14,171 nt of DNA, from positions 1-14,171 of the forward strand of contig JAITQP010000086.1 in NCBI GenBank assembly GCA_031288885.1. The letters are read 5' to 3'. The DNA is from Prevotellaceae bacterium (GTDB lineage Bacteria > Bacteroidota > Bacteroidia > Bacteroidales > UBA932). Below the pieces are notes generated by a model. The model saw nothing but the letters and a program-made list of their open reading frames with translations. It ran no database searches and was not told the origin of the DNA. Each line of letters opens with the position of its first letter. The first letter of the stretch is position 1. Positions 6,479 to 13,334 of this stretch are shown one piece after another. A program made the position numbers and the translations under genes.

Positions 6479-7546
6479 TTAAAACGCCACCACCATTTCT
6501 ATGGTCACCTTATCGTGCAGCAGCGGGTTGGTGGAGAAATCGCTGGGTTTGCGCGAAATGATGTACTTCTCAAAGCTGGCCCTGATTTCACCCTGAAATG
6601 CTTTCTGCGCAACGCTCAGGTTTGCGCCGATGGATACTCGTTGCGCGTCGAACAGCCCGATGGCGCCGTCGTAGCAGCCGTTGCGGATAACGTCGTAGCG
6701 CAGGGTGGGGGCGAGGTATTTGGCAAACCGGTTGGGCTTGAAGTAGAAGCTGTAGAAACCTTGCAGGTAGGCGGAGGTGAGGATTTCCTGCGCTCCGTTG
6801 CGCCGCAAAGCGCGCTGCGCCGCCTCGCCGTCGAGGGTGAAGCTGCGCGCGATGTAGCGCAGCTCGCCGCTCCACATGGCGACAGGCTGCGCGTAGGGCG
6901 TTTGCCCGCTGTAATAGCTGGCGGCGGCTTGCAGCCCGCGCTCGCCGCCGTACTCGACCTTTGCCGACACGTTGAGCGCCTCCTGCCAAGCGGGGGTGTT
7001 GATACCGCTACCGTTGAACAGCCCCAGCTTGAGCGCAACGGGAAGCCAGCGCCGGAGGTTTACCGTCAGCAGCCCGCCAATATCGCGCGAGCCCAGCGAG
7101 CGAATGGCGCCCCTGCTGCTGCTGTCGGCGTAGCAAACGGTATATTTGGCTACAAACGTGCGGTTGGCAAATATGTTTTGGATGGGGCTTCGCCCCAAGT
7201 CGGTGCTGAAGGCGTATCGCTGCTGCCCCAGCGCAACCTCCACAAGCGGCAGCTGGTAGGCGACGTAGGCGTCCAGCACCGAGAGCTTGCCCTCGTTGTT
7301 GAACTCCACCTGCGTGCGGTAGCTCATGTGCTCGGACGTTTTGCCGCGCACCCCAAAGCGCGAGTTGCGCACGTCAAACCTCATGCGGCTATCGTAGAGG
7401 CTTTCCTCAAATTTTACCTTTAACACGCCGTCTATTTTGGGGGCGTAGTCAACTTTTGTGGTGGACGTATCAGGCTGTGCAAGCAGCGGCATGGCGGACG
7501 TTAGCAGCAGTCCGGCGGCAAGCAGCGGCTGAAGTGGGTTGAGCAT
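6479..7546 (-). CDS. Outer-membrane porin, OprP/OprO-like beta-barrel
   Basis: The 355-residue protein begins with a Sec signal peptide whose hydrophobic core ends at AMPLLAQ (cleavage near residue 23-24). It continues as alternating beta-strand sequence. The block RFDVRNSRFGVRGKTSEHMS (57-76) followed by YRTQVEFNNEGKLSVLDAYV (76-95) is typical of the phosphate-selective porin O/P family in Bacteroidota. The chain ends in a strand closing with Phe (TIEMVVAF), the usual recognition signal for outer-membrane barrel assembly. The solute is unknown; phosphate selectivity in the family name should not be assumed. It is the third gene in a run, 24 bp after the transglutaminase lipoprotein gene and 26 bp before cutC, so joint expression is likely. 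Confidence 0.85.
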   Translation of the reverse strand: MLNPLQPLLAAGLLLTSAMPLLAQPDTSTTKVDYAPKIDGVLKVKFEESLYDSRMRFDVRNSRFGVRGKTSEHMSYRTQVEFNNEGKLSVLDAYVAYQLPLVEVALGQQRYAFSTDLGRSPIQNIFANRTFVAKYTVCYADSSSRGAIRSLGSRDIGGLLTVNLRRWLPVALKLGLFNGSGINTPAWQEALNVSAKVEYGGERGLQAAASYYSGQTPYAQPVAMWSGELRYIARSFTLDGEAAQRALRRNGAQEILTSAYLQGFYSFYFKPNRFAKYLAPTLRYDVIRNGCYDGAIGLFDAQRVSIGANLSVAQKAFQGEIRASFEKYIISRKPSDFSTNPLLHDKVTIEMVVAF

Positions 7547-7570
7547 AAGATTTCGGGCAATGGGAAATGG

Positions 7571-10222
7571 TTACTTTTGTCCCGAGCAAGCCTCCTGCTC
7601 CATTCGGGTTATCTTGATAATATCCTCGCCAATGCCTATGCGGTATCCGATGGACGAAAACAGTACCCCGCCGTTGGTGGAGAGGTAGGCTGCCAAGGGA
7701 AACTCCTCGCTGAAGTCCACCTGTAGCGCGCCGGCCACGGCCTTTAGCAGGCTGCGGTTGGCGTCAACGCTCCATGCGGTTTGCGCGGGCAGGTTTTTGA
7801 ACGTTTCCGCGCTGAACGCTTTGCTCAGCTTGTCGTCGGGGGTGATAAGCACGATGCCGCCGCCCCACTCCTCCAGCGCCTTTTGCTGCGCCGGCAAGTC
7901 TTGCAGGATGTGCTTCGACGGCTCTTTCCCAACGTCCACAAAGCACAGCATGAGCCCCTTTTGGTTGCTCAGCTCCTTCAGCGATTTTTTGCTGCCGTCG
8001 CTCATTACGATAACGGTGTTCATGTCCACAATCCCTTTCACAAGGAGCTTTCCGGTCACCTCCGGCATTTTGACGGAGAGGGTGAGGGGCTGTTCGCTGC
8101 GCAGCGCAAAGTACTGCGTGCTCACCGTCACCGAGCCGTCGTTGGCGCGGCTGCCCGTCATCAGGCGGTAGTAGCCTTCGTCGAGGGCGAGCGTGTAGGG
8201 GAAGTTGGACACCGCAGGGTTATCCTCAAAGTCGAGCGTTTGGAAATCGCCGTCCTTAAAGAAAGCCAGCGTGTAGTGGGCGTAGTAGCCCGCCTTTACG
8301 ATGTTGGAGGGGTCGTTGGCGAGGGTGAGCGAGGCGGTGCGGCGCGGCGCGGCGTCTGGCCTGTCAAACGCAGCGTCTTTCCACTGCCCGCCCTCGTAGT
8401 ACTGTGGTTTGCCGGTGGCTTCCTCCACCTGCGCCGGAATGCCGACGCTGCGGCACGCCGCCACGAAGAATATGTCGCGCGAGCGACGGTCGGACATCTT
8501 CAGCTCGTACACGCCGCGCGGCGTGAGGCGGCAGTTGTAGTAGTTTTCCTCGTCCTTGAGGGTAATGTTTTTGCGGACGTACTCAACGATGTTCTCCGCC
8601 GCGGGCTGCTCGCCGGCAATCTCCCTCGCCACCTCCGGCTGCCGGAAGAAGCTGCGCCACGGCTTAATCAGCTCCTGCGCAATGCGGGGCGAGAGCACCT
8701 TGCTCACGTACAGGGCGTCGGGGAGGCTGGCGTCCGCCTTCACCCCGTTGCGGAGGTGGTCGCGGAGGTAGTCCGCCGGAGTGTCGCGCAGGTCTTTTTC
8801 GGAGAGCGACGCGAGGAAGTCAAGATAGTGGGGATTGGTGGCCTCGGTTTGCATAAAATCGGCTATTTCGCGCCAATTTCCCTGCGCCTTGTGCAGGAAG
8901 AGCTTTTGGCGGTAGCCGGCGGAGGCGCGGTCGCGGTCGCTCACCGTTGGCGCAAAGGTGCCCATGTAGGCGTTGCGGAGGGAGTCTTCGTGCGCCAGCC
9001 GGAGGGTGTTTGCCGCGATTTTTTCCTGCGGCAGCGCCGCAACGGGCTGCTCGGGCGGCACGCTGAGCGTGTAGGTTTCGCTGTACTCCTCGCCGGAGGT
9101 GCGGTTGAGCGGCACGTCAACCCGCTCGTCGGCGGTTGTGGATAGCGCGTAGCCGTACCGGTCGCCCTTGCCGGCCCACACCACCAAATCGCCCATGCCG
9201 GAGACGATGGAGGCCGTTCCGTCAGCCGCGCTCACGCTGCGCACAATGGGGTAGAGCTCGGCATAGTTGTACACCTTGAACTTCACGGTTGCGCCCTCCA
9301 CCGGACGGTTTTGCTCGTCGGTGACCCGCACGGTTACCTTGCGCACCGGCGCGTAGGCGCTCAGCAGGTTGATGGTGCTGTAGAGCGGCGTTTGCACGTT
9401 TTTTTCCTCCGCTCCGTTGTAGAGCCCAAAAACGTTGGTGTGCACCATCATTGCCCGCTTGGAGGGCGCGGTAAACCACGCCACGTCCAGCTCCGGCTCC
9501 GGCTCGCAGGCGCCCATGTAGCGCCATTGCCCGTCAATCCACGCCTCCACCCACGCGTGGTTGTCGTTGGTGTGCACCCAGCGCGGGGTGTAGCACTGCC
9601 GCGCGGGAATGCTCACGGCCCGCAGCGCGGCAACGGTAAAGGTGGATTCTTCGCCGCAGCGCCCCCACGAGGTGCGCATCAGCGCCAGCGGTGCGGAGGT
9701 GCGCCCGTCGGTGCCGCGGTAGGTGACCTTTTCGTGGCACCAGTGGTTGACCTCCAGCGCGGCATCCGCCATCGAAAGCCCCTTTACGCGGTCTTTCAGC
9801 TCCTCAAAGAAGACGCTGCGCGCCGTATCCAAGCTTTCGTTGTTGACGCGGTACACCAGCACAAAGTGGCGAAAAATATCTTCGGGTATTGATTTGCCCC
9901 AGCTGAAGCAGCTGCGCGCTGCAAAGGCCGCGTCCACCTGACGGAGGAAGAAATCGCCGTAGCCGTCGGCAAGGTCGCACAGCGGCATGTAGGCGTAGAG
10001 GAACTCCAGCGCCTCGCGCTGCTGCGCGGTGAGGTTTTCCCTGTCCAGCACCGCAAACAGCGCGTCGCGCCTTCCGGCAGCCTCATCCTGACGCTTCAGG
10101 AATTGCTGGTGCACCTGACGGCGGTAGGAGGAATTTTTCAGAAAATGTGCGTTTTCGTGGCAACTCGTTGCCGCCGAAAGCAGCAGGCAGCACGCGCCTG
10201 CAAGAATGGTAAGATGTTTCAT
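7571..10222 (-). CDS. Transglutaminase-domain lipoprotein with degenerate second copy
   Basis: The 883-residue envelope protein has a lipoprotein signal whose lipid-acceptor Cys21 follows LSAATS (an imperfect lipobox). A transglutaminase/papain-like core spans about 150-250, with catalytic Cys189 in GRCGEES and His222 in NDNHAWVEAW. The expected Asp position is occupied by the segment MGACEPEPELD, where Glu240 or Asp246 may serve. Next comes a carboxypeptidase-regulatory-like beta domain (about 290-385). A second transglutaminase-like segment (about 545-620: RDIFFVAACRSVGIPAQVEE) lacks the Cys and the His motif. The tail (about 735-883) looks thioredoxin-like, with no CXXC. Roles in peptidoglycan or protein cross-link or peptide hydrolysis are possible; no substrate can be named. 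It starts 24 bp after the ATPase gene and is followed by the porin gene 24 bp later. Confidence 0.88.
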   Translation of the reverse strand: MKHLTILAGACCLLLSAATSCHENAHFLKNSSYRRQVHQQFLKRQDEAAGRRDALFAVLDRENLTAQQREALEFLYAYMPLCDLADGYGDFFLRQVDAAFAARSCFSWGKSIPEDIFRHFVLVYRVNNESLDTARSVFFEELKDRVKGLSMADAALEVNHWCHEKVTYRGTDGRTSAPLALMRTSWGRCGEESTFTVAALRAVSIPARQCYTPRWVHTNDNHAWVEAWIDGQWRYMGACEPEPELDVAWFTAPSKRAMMVHTNVFGLYNGAEEKNVQTPLYSTINLLSAYAPVRKVTVRVTDEQNRPVEGATVKFKVYNYAELYPIVRSVSAADGTASIVSGMGDLVVWAGKGDRYGYALSTTADERVDVPLNRTSGEEYSETYTLSVPPEQPVAALPQEKIAANTLRLAHEDSLRNAYMGTFAPTVSDRDRASAGYRQKLFLHKAQGNWREIADFMQTEATNPHYLDFLASLSEKDLRDTPADYLRDHLRNGVKADASLPDALYVSKVLSPRIAQELIKPWRSFFRQPEVAREIAGEQPAAENIVEYVRKNITLKDEENYYNCRLTPRGVYELKMSDRRSRDIFFVAACRSVGIPAQVEEATGKPQYYEGGQWKDAAFDRPDAAPRRTASLTLANDPSNIVKAGYYAHYTLAFFKDGDFQTLDFEDNPAVSNFPYTLALDEGYYRLMTGSRANDGSVTVSTQYFALRSEQPLTLSVKMPEVTGKLLVKGIVDMNTVIVMSDGSKKSLKELSNQKGLMLCFVDVGKEPSKHILQDLPAQQKALEEWGGGIVLITPDDKLSKAFSAETFKNLPAQTAWSVDANRSLLKAVAGALQVDFSEEFPLAAYLSTNGGVLFSSIGYRIGIGEDIIKITRMEQEACSGQK

Positions 10223-10246
10223 TTTATTGTTGATTTGTTATGTTGA

Positions 10247-11824
10247 TTAGCTATTTGAGAGCTCTTTTATGCGGCACGCAATCTCCTTTCCGGCAAAGGC
10301 GACGGCGAGTAGCGCGATGCGCTTTTTTGCTCCTGCGTAGCGCTCGTGGTAGCGGCGGTAGAGGAGCTGGGTAAGCGCTTTTTTCAGGAGCGGCTCGATT
10401 TTTCCCTTTTCGGCATACTTGATTTCGGCAATGACCACGCGGTCGCCCCACGTCCACACGGCGTCCATGCGCCCCTTGTCGGTGGGGACTTCGGCGTCCA
10501 CCTTAAAGCCCAGCAGGTTTAGCCAGAGCAGCAGCAGGGAGTGGTAGTAGGCTTCGCGCGGCACGTGCAGCTGGTAGGGGATGCGGGCGAACATCTCCTG
10601 CATGCTCCGCTCAAAGGACGGGGCGTTTCCCTCGGCCAGCTGCCGCATCATATGCTCGCGCAGCGAGAAGGTGTCGGAGATAGGGCAGGCGGCGTAGCTC
10701 CCGACCATGTGCCCCATCAGCGCCATCCTGACCTCCTCGTTGGGGAAGCCAAGGGTGTAAACAAGCGTGTTGTCAAACATGCTTTTCTCCCTCTTTTTGA
10801 CGGTCAGGTAGCCGGTTTGAAAAGAGAGCAGCTTTGTGTCCAGCGCATGGTACTCAAAGCTGTCAAAGGTTGTGGATTGCACCTGCACAGGCTCCAGCAG
10901 CACTTTTGCGTCGTTGCGCGTTTTGATGAGGTTGACTAAAAACGTAGGCGTTCCCGTAGCAAACCAGTGGTCAATAAACAGCTTTTTGTCAAACAGGAGC
11001 AGGGTGGAGAAGGGGTTGTAAACCGACGTTGCGCCGTCCCACGAGTAGCCGTTGTACCAGCGGCGGATTTCGGCAATGATTTCCTCGCGCGTTTGCTTGT
11101 GGTACTCCGCCATTTCCGCGATATGCTCGGCAAAGCAGCTCTCCAGCTCCGCCTGCGTATACCCGCAAATGGTGGCGTACTTGTCGTCCATGGTAACATC
11201 GTTGAGGTTGTTAAGCCCCGAAAAGATGGATATTTTGGCGAATTTGGACACGCCCGTCAGGAAAATAAATCGCAAATGCTCATCGGCAGCCTTGAGCACC
11301 TGATAGAAAGCTTGCAGGATTTTGCGGTTTGCCTCCGCCACTTCTAAATTGGAGAGATGGTCGGTGATAGGCTTGTCGTATTCGTCCACCAGCATAACCA
11401 CTTGCTGTCCGGTGGACTGATGCAGCTTTGTGAGCAGCTCCATGAATTTATCGGGAAGGGCATTTTGTACCAGCGACAGGTGGTAAGCGCTTGCTTGGGC
11501 TTCCACAAAATCGGTCAGCGACGTCATTAGCTCTTCTCCGGAGGAGTGAGCTCGACCTCCAAAGTCCAACCGGATGACCGGAAAGCGCTGCTCCCAATCC
11601 CACTTATCGTAAATGTAAAGCCCCTCAAACAGCTTCTTTTCGCCCCTGAAGAGAGCGCCCAGCGTGCTGACAAGAAGCGATTTCCCAAAGCGACGCGGGC
11701 GGGACAGAAAAAACACCCTGCCGGAGGTAACCAGCTGATATATTTTTTGCGTTTTGTCCACGTAAAGAAATTCATTCTCCCGCAGGCTCTCAAACGATTG
11801 TATTCCTATTGGTAGCTTTTGCAT
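10247..11824 (-). CDS. AAA-ATPase-like / PD-(D/E)XK nuclease-family protein
   Basis: The two-domain protein is of a type present in many copies in Bacteroidota genomes. The N-terminal AAA-ATPase-like domain (Pfam PF09820) has Walker A PRRFGKS (43-49), Walker B VVMLVDEYD (142-150) and a sensor-like FIFLTGVSKF (187-196). The C-terminal PD-(D/E)XK domain (PF08011) has Glu445, Asp454 in GRMDAVW, and Glu467-x-Lys469 in IAEIKY, so the nuclease site looks intact. Its biological role is unknown; proposed roles include DNA processing or defence. I chose the ATG at 11824 (525 residues, MQKLPIGIQSFE), the usual beginning of the family. The open frame extends eight codons upstream only from a TTG that would leave a leader of about five bases. 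It heads a run of four genes with 24-26 bp gaps. Confidence 0.93.
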   Translation of the reverse strand: MQKLPIGIQSFESLRENEFLYVDKTQKIYQLVTSGRVFFLSRPRRFGKSLLVSTLGALFRGEKKLFEGLYIYDKWDWEQRFPVIRLDFGGRAHSSGEELMTSLTDFVEAQASAYHLSLVQNALPDKFMELLTKLHQSTGQQVVMLVDEYDKPITDHLSNLEVAEANRKILQAFYQVLKAADEHLRFIFLTGVSKFAKISIFSGLNNLNDVTMDDKYATICGYTQAELESCFAEHIAEMAEYHKQTREEIIAEIRRWYNGYSWDGATSVYNPFSTLLLFDKKLFIDHWFATGTPTFLVNLIKTRNDAKVLLEPVQVQSTTFDSFEYHALDTKLLSFQTGYLTVKKREKSMFDNTLVYTLGFPNEEVRMALMGHMVGSYAACPISDTFSLREHMMRQLAEGNAPSFERSMQEMFARIPYQLHVPREAYYHSLLLLWLNLLGFKVDAEVPTDKGRMDAVWTWGDRVVIAEIKYAEKGKIEPLLKKALTQLLYRRYHERYAGAKKRIALLAVAFAGKEIACRIKELSNS

Positions 11825-11859
11825 ACGATTTGTTGTATTTTTTCTCAATTCTAAAGGCG

Positions 11860-11867
11860 TAAAGATA
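11860..11867 (-). promoter_or_regulatory. -7 box of the four-gene envelope run
   Basis: TATCTTTA on the minus strand matches TAnnTTTG except at the last base, 35 bp before the chosen ATG at 11824. An ATG 19 bp upstream is a weak -33 element. A start of transcription near 11853 leaves about 29 bases of A-rich leader, which supports the ATG at 11824 over the upstream TTG. Confidence 0.4.
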
Positions 11868-11961
11868 GCGAATTTTTCTTACGTAGCATGGAATAGTGGC
11901 GATAACTTGGGAATATCGGCAATTTTTTTTCACCACAGCAATGATTTTCCATATTTTTTTC

Positions 11962-11969
11962 TACTTTTG
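11962..11969 (+). promoter_or_regulatory. -7 box of the DUF5606 gene promoter
   Basis: TACTTTTG is an exact TAnnTTTG match, 18 bp ahead of the ATG at 11988, giving a leader of roughly a dozen A/T-rich bases. It shares CTACTTTTGTAAA context with the tRNA-Pro promoter. The in-frame TTG at 11979 would lie at or only a few bases past the likely transcription start, so it is not the start codon. Confidence 0.55.
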
Positions 11970-11987
11970 TAAAAAAAATTGTTTTGT

Positions 11988-12545
11988 ATGGATTTAAAGG
12001 AAATCATGTCAGTGTCCGGTCATACCGGATTATTTCAGCTAATATCTCAGGGGCGGAGCGGGCTTATCGTGGAGTCGCTGGTGGACAAGAAGCGCACCAA
12101 TATTCCCCCCACCGCCAAAGTAAGCGCCATGAGCGACATTTCGGTGTTCACCACCGGTGAGGACGTGCCGCTGCACGTGGTGCTGCAAACCATCAAGGAA
12201 AAGAGCAACGGCGGCCCCGCTATCGACCCAAAGAGCGTCAAGGAGGAGGAGGTTAAGAAGTATTTTGAGGAGATACTCCCGACCTACGACAAGGAGAGGG
12301 TATATTTTTCCGATATTAAGAAAATTATATCGTGGTACAACCTGCTGCAAAAGAATGCTATGCTCGACTTTGAGGTGAAGGCGGAGGAGGAGAGCGAGAA
12401 AAAAGAGGAGGAGGCTGGCGGCGACGCTAAAAAGCAGCCGCTTAAGCCGGCTGCAGCCAAACCTCTTGCCAAGCCTGTACAGCATATTTCTTCAAAAGCC
12501 GCAGGATCTGCCGGAAAAATCAACGCCCCCAGAAAAGCGCAGTAG
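11988..12545 (+). CDS. DUF5606 domain protein
   Basis: The 185-residue protein begins MDLKEIMSVSGHTGLFQLIS, the hallmark of DUF5606, a family of unknown function confined largely to Bacteroidota. The conserved part spans about 1-130 and includes SGLIVESL, an ISVFT strand, and a helical YFEEILPTYDKERVYFSDIK segment ending in a WYNLL helix. The rest is charged and low-complexity, first Glu/Lys-rich and then Lys/Ala/Pro-rich, like the basic arm of the protein encoded at 436-1437. There is no signal peptide or membrane segment. The start at 11988 is set by the family N-terminus and the promoter. It stands alone, divergent from the ATPase gene, and is followed by a strong stem-loop. Confidence 0.92.
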   Translation: MDLKEIMSVSGHTGLFQLISQGRSGLIVESLVDKKRTNIPPTAKVSAMSDISVFTTGEDVPLHVVLQTIKEKSNGGPAIDPKSVKEEEVKKYFEEILPTYDKERVYFSDIKKIISWYNLLQKNAMLDFEVKAEEESEKKEEEAGGDAKKQPLKPAAAKPLAKPVQHISSKAAGSAGKINAPRKAQ

Positions 12546-12625
12546 GCAACGGTTAGGGAGGGGCGCCCCGCAGCGCAGCGTTTAACGTTGACCTACGGGT
12601 AGAGTGCGCTCTTTCCCTGTAGAGG

Positions 12626-12670
12626 CACAAGCCCACAAAGACGGAAAATCTTTGTGGGCTTCGTGGTTTT
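12626..12670 (+). terminator. Stem-loop terminator after the DUF5606 gene
   Basis: A perfect 13-bp inverted repeat, AAGCCCACAAAGA (12629-12641) and TCTTTGTGGGCTT (12649-12661), encloses a 7-base loop. The stem continues for three more pairs past one bulged C. Four Ts follow at 12667-12670. The stem is strong but the T-tract is short and set back. It lies 80 bp after the DUF5606 stop codon and probably ends that transcript. Confidence 0.6.
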
Positions 12671-12834
12671 GTGGAAGATGCATTTTGGATTACTCCCCAA
12701 ACCATGCCGCGCGTAGTAGTATAGCTTCACCATCTGCTGAAAAGTATCACCTAAAAACCAATTGTTTAGCATTATTTGCGTTAATGGTTTGCATTAATTA
12801 ACCGAGCGTAAATACCAAAATTGAGCGCCTTAGC

Positions 12835-12842
12835 TACCTTTG
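12835..12842 (+). promoter_or_regulatory. Candidate -7 box for a long susC leader
   Basis: TACCTTTG matches TAnnTTTG exactly and has the same eight bases as the boxes at 61 and 5013. No TTG is found at the usual 19-21 bp upstream; the nearest, at 12821-12823, is only 11 bp away. If used, transcription would start near 12849. The leader of about 486 bases would contain the CA tract and the terminator-like hairpin before the receptor gene. Confidence 0.4.
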
Positions 12843-12993
12843 CCTCCACATAAATTGTGTGCGTGCACATGAAAAATTAATACCCAAAGGTTATGCTGCT
12901 TTCACCAACCATACTTTCTCCCTTTTTTTCAGCCACATCGTGGAGAGGGAGAATTTGGGGCGAAAATTTTAGCGTGTGCGTTTGCGAACACGT

Positions 12994-13056
<63 letters not shown>

Positions 13057-13111
13057 GTCAGCAAGTTAGCGTACCGTGCCTATATAACATTTTTTCCCAA
13101 ATATGCAAGTA

Positions 13112-13163
13112 TCCCGAACAAAATAGCGCCGCAAGGCAGCATATTTTATTCGGGAATTTTTTT
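13112..13163 (+). terminator. Intrinsic-terminator-like hairpin between the CA tract and susC
   Basis: The arms TCCCGAACAAAATA (13112-13125) and TATTTTATTCGGGA (13142-13155) pair at 13 of 14 positions. The interior can add GC and GCC pairs around a GCAA tetraloop (13131-13134), of the stable GNRA class. One A and then seven Ts (13157-13163) follow the stem directly, the pattern of a Rho-independent terminator on the plus strand; the minus strand has no such T-run. It lies 171 bp ahead of the receptor start codon and has no gene just upstream to terminate, so attenuation of the receptor transcript is a reasonable idea. Confidence 0.65.
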
Positions 13164-13334
13164 GCCATTCCCCGCAGCAACCGCTTCCGGCCTCACCGCC
13201 GTAGCGGCCGCTCCTCTCATCCACCATATATATCCCGACAATTCACCACGTGCTGCTGTGCATACTATAAGGAGTACGGCGGCGCTGTTCAATTTCCATC
13301 AATAGTAAAGTTTAATTCCTAAAAAAAAGATGTT

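Noticed and set aside
7781..9145. 454-codon plus-strand open frame opposite the transglutaminase gene
   Set aside because: It arises from GC-rich third positions on the other strand. The peptide is Val/Arg/Ala/Leu-rich with no motif, while the minus strand encodes a recognisable multidomain lipoprotein.
12604..12801. 65-codon plus-strand frame after the DUF5606 gene
   Set aside because: It covers the perfect stem-loop and A/T-rich spacer, has no promoter and resembles nothing known.
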